Assembly (NCBI GenBank): GCA_947683425.1
Contig: CANTUQ010000158.1
Span: 186,001-250,000, forward strand
Length of the DNA stretch: 64,000 nucleotides
Reading direction: 5' to 3'
Source of the DNA: Excoecaria cochinchinensis
Lineage: Eukaryota; Streptophyta; Magnoliopsida; Malpighiales; Euphorbiaceae
The notes under the pieces were generated by a model, which saw only the letters and a list, made by a program, of their open reading frames with translations, made no database searches and was not told where the DNA came from. A program made the position numbers and the translations under genes. Of this stretch, positions 1 to 11,731 are shown piece after piece (within the stretch, counting starts at the first letter, position 1; the number at the start of each line of letters is the position of its first letter).

Positions 1-63
1 TGACAAACGGAATTAAATGATATGATTGAAATAAATAAAACAATATGTTAATGTAATAATAAC

Positions 64-117
<54 letters not shown>

Positions 118-204
118 TAAATGAATAATAATAATAATAACAACAACAACAACAATAAAAAATGATCATAAAATAATAATAATAATTATAAGAAAAAAAA
201 GAAA

Positions 205-262
<58 letters not shown>

Positions 263-1461
263 CATATTAAATAAAAGAAATATATAAATAATTGAATAAA
301 TAAATAAACGAAGACAATAAAAATTTACATGTTTATCAATTAATTGTAAATAAGAGATAAAAATAATACAAAAAAAATAAAACAAATAAAATTATGAATC
401 GAGTTTAGAATGTTTACGCTCAGAATTCGGATTCGATGGAGGGAAAAAATACAATTGATTTCCTTGCCATGTTTTGCAAAATTAGAATTGTAGATAATAA
501 AAATTGAAATTTTATTCCAATAAATTGCTTAAAAAATGATGAAATAAAATAGAAATTTTCAAGAACAAAGAATGGATTTTTTTGTCTATAGAATGATTAT
601 TGATTAAAAAAAATTAATTTTTATTTGAAGAAAAAATAAAAATAATAATGAAAGAAAAATTAAAATTCTCAAGAACAAAAAATGATTTTCTTTGTTTCAA
701 GGAAAATAATTGATCAAAAAAATAAATAAAAATTTCAAGAACAAAAAATCATTTTTCTTTGTCTCAAGAAAAATTATTAATAAAGAATTGAACTTTTTAA
801 CTTTAAAAAATTTTTATTTTGAGGAGAAAACCTAAAAAAAGATGTAGAGGGAATTTTATTGAAGAAGACAAGAAGAGAAAATAATTTTTTTATCCTAAAA
901 TAAATTCTCCTCCCATTCTCTTTCTATAATTTTCTATTTATACGATAAAATATGGAAAACCTAATTAATTTAGGAAAAAACTCTTAATTTATTCAAATAT
1001 TATTTATCTATATTTTAAACAAGGAAAATATCATGAAAATTCTTTAAAAATGGGTAAAAAATCAATTTTGGAGCAAAAATCCCGAAATAAGGCCAACAAT
1101 CAGATTTTCGGCAGAAGTGGGATGATTCAGAGATCGACGGGCGACGGTAGGTGTGTGGAGTGCCCGCTACGCTTGAGTGCCTCGCCTGCGCGCTGCACGT
1201 TGCGCTCGCGTGCACTTTCAGGCGAGGCGCTCTGCCAATGCGGTCGACGGCCGATTTTTTTTTAAATCTCAAATTTGACTATAATTTTCAACCTATTTTT
1301 TAATTTTTAATTTTTAATTTTTATTTTTAATTTTTTTTTTTTTTTTTTTTTTGTTCTAAAAAGGAAATTGACAAGAAAATCATACTTTTTTGCCTGTGAA
1401 CAGGCATCTAATCATTATTGGGTAACCTTGATCTAGGCTGACTCAGGACCCGGTGTGTACA
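1..1461 (-). mobile_element. Partial LTR of Tat/Ogre-like element (L)
   Basis: The right end reads ACCCGGTGTGTACA, nearly the same terminus as the two F LTRs (ACCCGGTGTCTACA), so on the minus strand the LTR begins TGTACACACCGGGTCC. Like the F LTRs it is AT-rich, carries long (TAA)n runs and holds one isolated GC-rich block (about 1126-1256). It cuts into the LTR of element A: the first A-like base is 1462. The other end, and any internal region, lie outside the window. No coding potential is seen; the short reading frames over the GC-rich block are on both strands and look like chance. The lineage call rests on the terminus and on similarity of layout to F. Confidence 0.65.
60..260. repeat. 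(TAA)n microsatellite tracts
   Basis: Runs of TAA/AAT trinucleotides at about 65-117 and 207-260, separated by degenerate AT-rich sequence. They lie in the partial LTR L and resemble the (TAA)n tracts in the F LTRs. Confidence 0.9.
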
Positions 1462-2677
1462 GTATAATTTCTGGAAATTTGAGTTGTGAAGTATATTTAT
1501 ATGCATGTTTTGAGTTGGGCTTTGTCATTGATGTGTTTAGTTAGAAGTATTTTGGTATATGAAAGTTAATTATTGGATTTGAGTGATTTTTAGAGCAAAT
1601 TTCTGGGCTTGATGCTTTATTGCATATACTATGCATTTATGCCATTTTGATTCTTTCTATTAAGCGTAAAGTGTTTGCAATATGATTATTAGCATGTTTG
1701 GAGTGCAATTGTTGAGTGGATTGACCCTCCCTTGTTTTTTAAATGTGTTTTATTTGTTGCACTCTGTATGGTTTCTCACTTTGATTGGCATATGATATTT
1801 TTATTTAGGCGAGTTATAGTATTGTACTCTAAATATGCCTTATTAGATGTATATGTGTGTTAGATGGTTTGAATATTTGATTAAAGTAAAGTTTGAGTGT
1901 TATGGATAGAGTGAATATGTATAATTCTGAATGCTCATAGAAGTGGATAGATAAGCATTCTTATAAAGGGCTAGTGATTGCAACTGCCAGTGTTGACCCC
2001 GTTTGGGTCTAGTGTCAGCCCGTTTGGGTCTAGTGTTTGATACCTTTGTGTATTTAAAAGTTTTTTAAATGTTATGGGACTTCAATCTCTCTAGATGTTT
2101 GATACTGTTTGTAGTATCTAGTATACCCATATCTACCACAGATTTAATTTCAGGCTATTGTATTGTGATAACTATGAGAAGATGCAAAGATATGTGTTTA
2201 TGCACTTGAATGTTTGCAAGATGTAGAGATTTGCCTTGGAATTGTTCCTGATAATTGTTAAGATCAAGTGAATAGTATATGTTAGTGCCTATAAGTTATA
2301 AGAGAAATTTATGTAATTGATGTTTATAATTTTCGCATGCTTGTATCATATTATTTATAAGTAAATGATTTGTGTGATGAACATGTTGTTATGATATTGT
2401 GCGATACTTGTGATTTCGTCCGAAATCTTTTGCTTCTATTTCTCCGCACTGAGCCTTCGCTCAGCACAGATGTTTTTCCCGTGTAGGTTGCATGTTCGAT
2501 TTCGGGTTGTGCATCTACAGGTCTTGGCTACTCGGAGTCTGGAGCATGTTGATAGTTCTTTTATTTTTGATATGTATATCTGTTTATAGGTAGAAGAATT
2601 GTATATGTATCTGATATTTTGTTATGTGTATGTTATATGTAATAGCAAATGTAAAGAGATGCTTTCGTAATATTGAT

Positions 2678-2708
<31 letters not shown>

Positions 2709-2823
2709 TTAAGTTCGTTCGCTTATGTCATGTTTTATTACTTCCGCTTTAGTATGTATGTGTACGCTTTTATGTGTGTTTGTGGCGCTCCGATATCCTC
2801 TAAAGGGGTATTAGTGTCTTACA
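1462..2823 (+). mobile_element. 5' LTR of chromovirus A (5' part missing)
   Basis: It matches 4890-6606 (the 3' LTR of A) along its length and ends TCTTACA just before a primer-binding site. The first part of the LTR was separated by insertion of L at 1461. Compared with the 3' LTR it lacks about 365 bp: the sequence GTTGAGTGGA at 1711-1720 joins straight to GACCCTCCC, so the whole palindrome-rich segment found at 5149-5512 is absent. Small hairpins are present at 2412-2427 and 2449-2464. The 14-bp palindrome is decayed at 1951-1964. A short (TA)n run lies at about 2679-2702. Confidence 0.85.
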
Positions 2824-2830
2824 ATTTTAT

Positions 2831-2842
2831 TGGTATCAGAGC
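2831..2842 (+). other. Primer-binding site of element A (tRNA-iMet type)
   Basis: TGGTATCAGAGC lies 7 bp after the 5' LTR end. This is the usual plant initiator-Met tRNA primer site of chromoviruses and many other LTR elements. Confidence 0.9.
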
Positions 2843-2950
2843 ATAGGTTTAGGCAGTTCTGGACTATAGGATGATAGAGTATAGAATATATACATGTGAG
2901 TCTATCTAGTGTCGTGGCCTAATGCAGAAGCTATCTTGTGTAGAGTTTTA

Positions 2951-4150
2951 ATGGAGTCTGATCTGAGTGAAGAGATAGGTGAGATGACGGGTAGTGTTAA
3001 TCCGGCAAGAGTTAATCAGCCTGCACCAGGGCAACCTCGAGCAGAAGGTCCCGGTCCTGCTTATGATAATCCAGCGTTAATGCAAGGGTTATTGCAGTTG
3101 ATGGATAGATTGACCACTCCCAAGGCTCCCACGGACCTTTTGAGAAAGAGGTGAGTGGAGGAGTTTAGTGGAACCTCCATGGACCAATCTAAGTTAGCTA
3201 AGTTTTTGTTGGAGAGGACGGATAGAATATTACAAGAGATCAACTGTCCCTAGAACTAGCGAGTAGTGTGCGCAATGTCACTATTACAAGGGTCAGCGTA
3301 TGATTGGTGGAAGCTTGTGCTTTGCAACCCTTAGAGATAAGCTGAGCTATCTTGCGAATTCTATGTCCAAGAGTTTGAGAAAAAGTATGACACCAAGGCC
3401 TACCGAGAAACGAAGTGGAAAGAGTTCATAAATTTGAAGTAGAGGAATATGACGGTCAGTGAGTATGAGAAAGAGTTCAGCCGATTAAGTAAGTACATGC
3501 TAGATGCTTTGTTAACAAAGGACTTCAAGTGCCGATAGTTCAAAGATGGGTTGAGAGAGGTTGTCAGGGGTCCTTTGTCGTCAATGGCGGTTATGCATCA
3601 AGTGGGCTATTATTAGTTGGTTTCAGTGGCCATGAAGTTAGAAGAGTATGAGTTTCTAAAATAGATAAAAGAACAGAAGAGGAAAGTGCCGGATAGTGGT
3701 GTAGTTGGTAATAAGAAGGCTCGGGATGTTGCGAGTGGGCAAGTTGCTAGAGGGTCAGCTCAAGTGCCATCAGAGGTGGGAAGTGTTACACCGCCCTCTA
3801 GTCGAGGTAGTAGGTCACTTCAGTGTGAACATTATTGAAAACACCATTGGGGTGCATGTCGGAAGCTCACAGGAGCGTGCTTCAAGTGTGGCAGCATGGA
3901 GCACATGCTTTCCAATTGTCTTGAATTGAAGGAGAATAGGGATCAGCCAAGAAGTAGAGCTAATGGAGAAAGATCTGGAGCAACGAGGAGTGGCAGAGGA
4001 AGAGGTAGAGCCTCTCAAGTTCCGTCTGAGATCGTGGAGAAGCCAGCTACTGCTGGTGGTCTTGCTCGGGTTTATGCCATGAATCGAGAAGATGTAGATG
4101 AGCAAGCAGGCCTATTTGGTAAGTTGTTATTCGCTAAGTTTTTGGTATAA
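2951..4150 (+). pseudogene. gag: Degenerate gag of chromovirus A
   Basis: The first in-frame ATG is at 2951 (MESDLSEEIGEM). The frame resembles the gag of the intact element C: a region with SAYDWWKLV, then YEKEFSRLSKY, then a zinc knuckle CX2CX4HX4C at about 3876-3918, then an R/G-rich tail. It is broken by many stops, including ones at about 3154, 3250 and 3440, several readable as CAG/CGA/TGG to stop changes. After the gag tail the sequence runs within about 80 bp into the polypurine tract and the 3' LTR. Protease, reverse transcriptase, RNase H and integrase are therefore missing, and A is an internally deleted element that could have moved only in trans. Capsid/nucleocapsid function is inferred from family membership. 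Confidence 0.8.
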
Positions 4151-4211
4151 GTTATTGATATGGTAGTTTAGTCATATGTTTGCTAGCGTGGAAATTTTGA
4201 GGGTGAAATTT

Positions 4212-4228
4212 CTTAAGGAGGAAAGAAT
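4212..4228 (+). other. Polypurine tract of element A
   Basis: A purine-rich stretch, AAGGAGGAAAGAA, directly precedes the TGTAATAACCC start of the 3' LTR, as expected for plus-strand priming. Confidence 0.75.
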
Positions 4229-6606
4229 TGTAATAACCCAATTTAGACCCTAGAAGGAATTTGCAGTGTATTGTACAGAAAAGGATATAAGTGTAATTGG
4301 ACAATTATGAAATTGGGTTGAGAAAGGGGTATAATTGAAAGAGAATTAAAGTTATTTAGGAAAGAATTTATTTTAGTGAGCTCTTGGTTTTTGTCCAAGG
4401 ATTTAATAGATATTTGCCAAGGATTTATTTAGTTTGGCCAATGAGGGAGTGACACCTAAGGAGGGTTGGTAGAGAGCATTAAATGAAAAGAAGGAAAGGA
4501 AGAGAGAGGAAAGAGGAACTCAGATTTTTCTTTTGTTTCCCCGTTCCCTCTCTTCTTCCTGTGTGACTTTCTCCTTCTCCCTTCTTTTTTGTTTGCTGCT
4601 TCTTGCTTATTCTTCTTGGGTGTTTCTTTAAGAGCTTTGGTTTTGATTTGAAGGGTAAGTGGTTAGTTTCCAGGTTTCAAGTCTTTATCTCCTTCTTCCT
4701 CTTTTATGTTTTGATATGGTAGCTGAGTATATTGGGTTAAGTGTGTTTGTTTTGGATGTTTCTTGCTTAAAGCTACCGACAAGAGAAAGGACAAGGGAAA
4801 AGAAAAGGTGTGATCTTGAAAAGAAGGGTTCAAGCTGCGTTTTGAGGTTTTGGAGTTGTTTAATTGGTTGAGTGTGCTTTGAGCTTTGGGTATAATTTCT
4901 GGAAATTTGAGTTGTGAAGTATGTTTATATGCATGTTTTGAGTTTGGCTTTGTCATTAATGTGTTTAGTTAGAAGTATTTTGGTATATGAAAGTTAATTA
5001 TTGGATTTGTGTGATTTTTAGAGCAAATTTTTGGGCTTGATGCTTTATTGCATATGATATGCATTTATGCCATTTTGATTCTTTCTATTAAGTGTAAAGT
5101 GTTTGCAATATGATTATGAGCATGTTTGGAATATAATTGTTGAGTGGATAGAAGTTGTTTGCATGATTGTTTGATTTTGGAGAAGTTGGGTTGTGAGAGG
5201 AGCTGCAAGAATTCTGTAACAGAGTATGATTTTTGACTCTGTTGTGAGCGCGACAGAGTACGTGTTAGGCGCGCTCCAGCTAAGGCGCTCTCTGTCGCGA
5301 GCATTACCTATGTCGTAAGTGCGATAGAGAGCTCGAAAAGCCGAGATTCTGCCGGACTGTTCTTGATCGCGAGTGCGCTTGTGTGTGCGCGCGAAATGTG
5401 GACTACCCGCCCTCTGTTGTGAGCACTACTCATGTCACGAGTACGATAGAGGCCTTCCAACTCCCTCTCGCAAGTGTGGTTGAGCGTCACGAATGCGACA
5501 CTGTGCGCAAGCGTGACCCTCCCTTCTTCTTCAAATGTGTTTTATTTGTTGCACTTTGTATGGTTTCTCACTTTGATTGGCATATGATATTTTTATTTAG
5601 GTGACTTATAGTATTGTACTCTAAATATGCCTTATTAGATATATATGTGTCCTAGGTGGTTTGAATATTCGATTAAAGTAAAGTTTGAGTGTTATGGATA
5701 GAGTGAATATGTATAAGCTTGAATGGTTATAGTAGTGGATAGATAAGCATGCTTATAAAGGGCTAGTGATTGCAGTTGCTAGTGTTGACCCCATTTGGGT
5801 CTAGTGTCGGCCCGTTTGGGTCTAGTGTTTGATACCTTTGAGTATCTAAAAGTTTTCAAATGTTTCGGGACTTCGGTCTCTCTAGATGTTTGATACTATT
5901 TGCAGTATCCAGTGTACCAGTATCCACCACAGATGTAATTTCAGGCTATTGTATTGTGATAACTATGAGAAGATGCAAAGATATGTGTTTATGCACTTGA
6001 ATGTTTTCAAGATGTAGAGTTTTGCCTTGGTATTATTCCTGATAATTGTTAAGATCAAGTGAGTAGTATATGTTAGTGGCTGTAAAGTTATAAAAGAAAT
6101 TTATGTAATTGATGTTTATAATTTTTGCATGCTTGTATCATAGTATTTATGAGTAAATGATTTGTGTGTTGAGCATGTTGTTATGATATTGTGCGATACT
6201 TGTGACTTCGTCCGAAGTCCTTTGCTTCTATTTCTCGCTACTGAGCCTTCGCTTAGCACGGGTGTTTTTCCCATGTAGGTTGCAGGTTCAGTTTTGGGTT
6301 GTGCATCTGCAGGTCTTGGCTACTCGAAGTCTGGAGATTGTTGAGAGTTCTTTTGTTTTTGATATGTATATCTATTTTTAGGCGAAAGAATTGTTTATGA
6401 ATCTGATATTTTGTTATGTATATGTTATATGTAGTAGCAAATGTAAAGAGATGCTTTTGTAATATTGATGATTATATATATATATATATATATAAGTTCA
6501 TTCGCTTATGTCATGTTTTATTGCTTCCGCTTTAGTATGTATGTGTACGCTTTTATATGTGTTTGTGGCACTCCGATATCCTCCTAAGGGGTATTGGGGT
6601 GTTACA
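4229..6606 (+). mobile_element. 3' LTR of chromovirus A, complete
   Basis: It starts TGTAATAACCC and ends GGGTGTTACA, 2378 bp. In order it shows a CCAAT box (4438-4442), a CT-rich leader (about 4520-4650), a splice-donor-like GTAAGT (4655-4660), a decayed CpG palindrome array (about 5200-5515), the palindrome ATAAGCATGCTTAT (5743-5756), repeated GACCC..GGGTC hairpins (about 5785-5825), hairpins at 6204-6219 and 6241-6256, a CCCATGTAG|GT acceptor-like site (6276-6278) and a short (TA)n run (about 6475-6493). Beyond 6606 the sequence becomes the integrase of element G on the minus strand, so A sits inside G. The left TSD is outside the window. Confidence 0.9.
5200..5515 (+). repeat. Decayed CpG palindrome array in A 3' LTR
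   Basis: Repeated units related to TGTCGCGAGCGCGACAGAG, many with CG changed to TG or CA (for example TGTCGTAAGTGCGATAGAG and TGTCACGAGTACGATAGAG). It corresponds in position and core sequence to the arrays of C and E. It is entirely missing from the 5' LTR of the same element. Confidence 0.75.
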
Positions 6607-9600
6607 GATACGTGAAAGACATTATGAATTTTCTCTAATTCTTGTGGCAAGGCTAGTCTATAGGCCATTGGACCCACACATTCTAAAATCTCGTATGGTC
6701 TAATGAACCTAGGACTTAACTTGCCTTTTCTGCCAAATCTTAACACTTCCTTCCATGGTGACACTTGCAAGAAAACTTTATCACCAACCTTGTATTCCAT
6801 ATCTTTTCTTTTCAAATCAGCATATGACTTCTGACAGTCAGATCTAGCTTTTAATCTCTCTTTAATAATCTTCACTTTTTCTTCTATCTCCCTTAACAAT
6901 TTTGGACCAACTATCTTTTTCTCCTCGAGCGCGGTCTACCATAACGGAGTTCTACATTTTTTCCGTATAATGCTTTATGAGGAGCCATTTGAATACTTGC
7001 TTGGTAACTATTATTGTAGGAAAATTCAACCAATGGAAGATATTTGTGCCAACTACCCTCAAAATCAATTACACAACTTCTAAACATATCCTCTAGTACC
7101 TATTATACCATAATCACATGATTATTATAATTTATAACATTGTTTATTTTTAAATCAATTATTAATAATTAACTGCATCACTCTTTCAGATTGCCCATCT
7201 GTTTGAGGATGAAATGCAGTGCTAAAATTTAATTTTATGCCTAAGGTTTCATGAAGTTTTTTCCAAAACCTCGATTTGAATCTTGGATCTCTATTTGATA
7301 CAATAGAAGAAGGAACTCCGTGTAACCGTACTATCTCATTAATGTATAATTCTGCCAGTTTAATCAACGGATAGTCGGCTTTGATTAGTAAGAAGTGTGC
7401 TGACTTTGTTAATCTATCAACTATGACCTACACAGAATCATGCTTTTCCTAGTCAATGGCAACCTAATAACAAAATCAATGGTGACTTTATCCCATTTCC
7501 GTTTGGATATTGTAATAGGTTGTAAGAAACCTGATGGAACTTGAAGTTCTACCTTTACTTGTTGACAAGTTAAGCACATTGTCAAGAACTCTGCTATGTC
7601 CTTCTTCATCTCAGACCACCAATAATGAGTTTTTAAATCTTGATACATTATAGTGCTGCCGGGATGCATATCATGAAAGCTGTTATGTGCTTCCTGCATA
7701 ATTTGTTTCTTTAATCATTCATTATCGGGAACATAGATTCTGTGTTTATTATATAGGCAATCAGCATGAACTCACTATCCTTCCCCTTTTAGACTTGTTT
7801 GAAGGCAGTAACAAGCTTTTTATCATGCCTTTGTACCTCCTTAACTAGCTGTAATAAGGTTGGTCTAAGCTTTAGTTCAGCCATAATAGCTCCATCATCT
7901 ATTAATGCTAGTATAATATTCATAGCTCTTAAAGCTACACATGAAAGACCATAATTAGAATTCACATGCAATCTTTCTATACATAGAAATTTGAGAAAGG
8001 TTCACTAGTTATCATAGAAAATTTACCTGCCATATATTTTCTACTAAGCGCATCTGCTACCACATTTGCATTACCTAGATGATAATCAATGATGCAGTCA
8101 TAATCTTTGATTAACTCTATCCACCTTCTTTGTCTTAAATTCAAATCCTTCTGAGTAGGCAAGTATTTGAGGCTTTTATGGTCAGTGTAGGTGTAGCACC
8201 TTTCCCAATTTAAATAATGCCTCCAAAATTTTAGAGCAAAAATAATAACTGCTAGCTATAGATCATGAGTTGGATAATTCTTTTCATGTGGTTCAAGTTG
8301 CCTGGATGCATAAGCAATCACCTTCCCTTCTTGCATTAAAATACATCCCAATACATTATGCAAAGCATCACTATAAATTACAAAATCCTTTCACGCTACT
8401 AGTTGAGTCAAAATGGGCACCTCTGTTAACATTGCCTTATTCTTTCCAAAACTTTCTTGGAATTTCTCACTCCACATGAATTTGGCATTCTTCTAGAGTA
8501 GCTTGGTCAAAGGGGCTGTAATTAATGAAAACCCCTTAACAAATCTTTTGTAATAGCCAGCTAAGCCTAAAAAGCTTCAAATCTCCATGTCATTTCTTAG
8601 TGGTTTCCATTTAAGAATGGCTTCAATCTTCTTGGGATTCACTCTAATCCCATAAGCTGACACAATATGACCAAGAAAAGGTATTTCACTTAGCCAACAT
8701 TCACATTTACTGAATTGGGCATAAAGTAGTTTTTCTCTCAAAGTCTGTAGGATAATTCTAGGGTGTTGATCGTGTTCTTCCCGATTCCTTGAATAGATCA
8801 GTATGTCATCATAAAAACTATTACAAACTAATCAAAGTAAGGATGAAAAATGCGATTCATAAGGTCTATAAATGCTACTGGAGCATTTGTGAGCCCAAAG
8901 GGCATCACCTAAAACTCCTAATGCCCATATCTTGTTCTAAAAGCTGTCTTAGGTACATCTAACTCCTTCACTTTCAATTGATGATAACCAGACCTTAAAT
9001 CAATTTTGGAAAATACACCAGCACCTTTAAGTTCATTAAAGAGATCATCAATTCTAGGCAATAGGTATTTATTCTTTACTGCAACTTTATTTAGTTGCCT
9101 ATAATCAATACAAAGTCTTAGAGTTCCATCTTTCTTCTTGCCAAAATGTACAGGTGCATCCTATAGAGAGACATTGGGGAAAATAAAACCCTTTTCAAGA
9201 AGCTCTTGTAGCTAAATTTTCAATTCTTTGAGTTTAGTAGGTGCCATTTTATAAGGTGTAATAGATATTAGTGTTGTACCCGGCATCATATCGATGGAAA
9301 AGTCAATCTCTCTCTCTAGTGGTAACCCTAGTAATTCATCCGAAAATACATTCTAGAAGTTACACATTGTATTAGTAATTCATCCGAAAATACATCCTGG
9401 AAGTTACACACCGTAGGAATATCCTGGATTTTAGGTTCTTCCATCTCAGCTTCACACATGCTAAGTAGGCTTCATACCCCTTTCTCACCAACCTCTTTGC
9501 CCTGTGGCAGATATCACATTGGAAAGAAAATCTGATCTCTCACTTACTACAGTAATCTTTTCATCATTGATAGTTTTTAGTGTAATTCGTTAAGATGGCA

Positions 9601-9801
9601 ATCTACCATCACTTGATGCACATACAACTAATCCATTCAAAGAATTATATCCAACTCATGGAATGGTAAAAAAATCAAATTAGCTGGGAAAATATGATTA
9701 TGTGCTTGAACTAGACAATTCCTATATACTTTATCTACCAGTACACTGTGCCCTAAAGGATTAGTTACAAGGATTTCGTGTTCTAATTTTTTAACATTCC
9801 A
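6607..9801 (-). pseudogene. pol: Degenerate pol of chromovirus G
   Basis: Read on the minus strand from 9801 down. Protease/RT region with a YDD motif (FYDDIL, about 8795-8825). RT thumb and RNase H (about 8050-8700, ending ANVVADALSRK). Integrase zinc-binding region (HDMHPGS, WWSEMKKDI, CLTCQQVK; 7560-7699). Integrase core pieces IDFVIRLPL (about 7460) and NRDPRFKSRFWKKL with HPQTDGQSERV (7160-7320). A GPY/F-like module (LSPRFIRPYEIL; 6640-6760). The frame is fragmented by many stops and frameshifts. The C-terminal end is cut at 6606 by element A; its continuation, where a chromodomain is expected, lies left of A outside the window. The gag half is at 13514-14880, across solo LTR B. Confidence 0.85.
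9797..9801. repeat. Left TSD of solo LTR B (TTCCA)
   Basis: TTCCA precedes the LTR and is repeated at 13509-13513, so the LTR inserted into G and then lost its internal region by LTR-LTR recombination. Confidence 0.9.
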
Positions 9802-10699
9802 TGTCACACCCCAAATCGGGCCTAGTCGGATTTCGCAAGTTAAGTCGGATAAGTGATGGATATTTCGGTAATTTGTGCATATGGAATTTGGATGATAAGG
9901 ACCTAATTGAAAAGATAATTAAAGTTTATAAGGAAAGAATTATGCTAGTGAGCAAAGTGTAAGTTTGTCAAAGGATTAAAAAGTAATAAAGAATGATATT
10001 TTGGTTGGAGCCAATAGGAGGCTGCCATGTGTCTTGGCAGGTGGGCAATTAGTGGGAAAAGAAGAAAAAGAAAAAGAATGAGAGGGAGGAGCAGATCACG
10101 TTCTGCTCTCTCCTCTCCTCTTCCTTGCTCTTCTTTCTTTTCCTTTCCCGTTTCTTGTTCTCCCTTCCTTGACTGTGTGTGAATTGGTGTCTTGGTAGAG
10201 CTTGAAGATTTCTTGAAGAGGTAAGTTGGGTTAGGGTTTCCTGCATGTTCTTCTTCTTCCTCTTCTCCTGGTTTTGCTATTTTGAGTTAGGGTTTAGGAA
10301 GAGTAAATTGTGGGTTTTTGTTTGTGCAAGCTTTGGGTTGCAAGAGGACGCTTAGGGGCAGGGAGAGGATGGAGGATTGAAGTTTGAAGTGTGGGTTTGA
10401 AGCTAAGGATTTCAGGTTTGGGACTTGTTTTAGAAATCTTGTTTGAGAATTTAAGTTACTGTAATTTTAGGGTTTATGTTCTTGAGAAACTTGAATGTGG
10501 TTATGCTTGATTTTGCTTGTTTTGATTTCTGAATTAAGTTGTATTTATGTTGTTTATGCTGTATGGGACATCTTCTGGAAGGTAAGATGAGATTTGCATG
10601 GTTTTGATTCAATTTTGGAATTGATTTTTGAGTTCTGGGAATTCTGGAAATGGAAAAATCGCGATCCTGTTGAATTTCCCGTTTCCAGTTTGTGTCTGT

Positions 10700-11002
10700 C
10701 GCGTGACTAGCCAAGAAGAGAGGCCAGTCATGAGTAGTGACTGCCAGTCACGACTCGTGACCAGCCAGAGAGGCCAGTCACGAGTGGTGACTGCCAGTCA
10801 CAACTTGTGACCAGCCAAGAGGAGGCCAGTCACGACTCGTGACCAGCCAGTGAGGCCAGTCACGAGTGGTGACTGCCAGTCACAACTCGTGATAGCCAAG
10901 AGAGGCCAGTCACGAGTCGTGACTTCCAGTCACGACTCGTGACCAGCTTGGTGGAGGAGGCCAGTCACGAGTTGTGATGCCAGTCACGACTCGTGACCGG
11001 CC
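10700..11002 (+). repeat. Palindrome array of LTR B
   Basis: Eleven units of the type CCAGTCACGACTCGTGAC alternate between a CACGACTCGTG core and a CACGAGTSGTG core, separated by short CCAGCCAAGAG-like linkers. Each unit is a 15-16 bp near-perfect inverted repeat. The core CACGACTCGTG is also the core of the D array. Confidence 0.92.
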
Positions 11003-11682
11003 AACCTTATTGGTCGCTCTGTTCGGCCTATTTTCTGAAATTTCCCGGTTTTAACACAAAAATGAATTTCGTACCTCTTCTGAATGGACTTATACTGTTG
11101 TATGATACATGTCATACTTCTATATGCTCTTATATGGCTTTTCCTTTACTGTGCGCTATATTACCTGGCTTATATGAATGATTATCTTAGTTTATTTGCG
11201 ATTAATAATATGTTATCCTTGATAAGTTATATATGGTATTTTGGAATAAGTTTTGGATTATAGGAATCCTGTTAAGCGATTGTTGGATTTAAACTGTATG
11301 GTTTGGATTTAGACATGTTAAATGTTGTGATTTATATTGCATGTCGTATTTCGAATGCGAAGGAATTATGAATGCCAAGTCCCCGATTGTTTAGTCCCGA
11401 GCATGTTATATTAAAATGTAAAATATGTTATGCATATCTTTAATCAGATCCTTCTCTAGGAATAACATGCTATGGTTAAGTGTATATTGTATCGTTGCAT
11501 GATTAAGATTATGCGTGGCATAATATGGTTCCACATTTAATTCTGATATGTTTTAGAATATTGAATAATGCTAAAGTGTGTTGATTGAATTATAATGCAT
11601 GCTTCATAATATAAATTGTATGAGGTAAGATTGATATTACGAACATATGTATTTGTCTTTTAGACTCTGGATTATGCATGAT

Positions 11683-11683
<1 letters not shown>

Positions 11684-11730
<47 letters not shown>
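11684..11730. repeat. (TA)n microsatellite
   Basis: An uninterrupted TA dinucleotide run of about 45 bp inside solo LTR B. Confidence 0.95.

Positions 11731-11731
<1 letters not shown>

Noticed and set aside
10700..11002. CRISPR-like array of repeats and spacers
   Set aside because: Unit spacing is irregular, the spacers are similar to each other, there are no cas genes, and the setting is a plant LTR.
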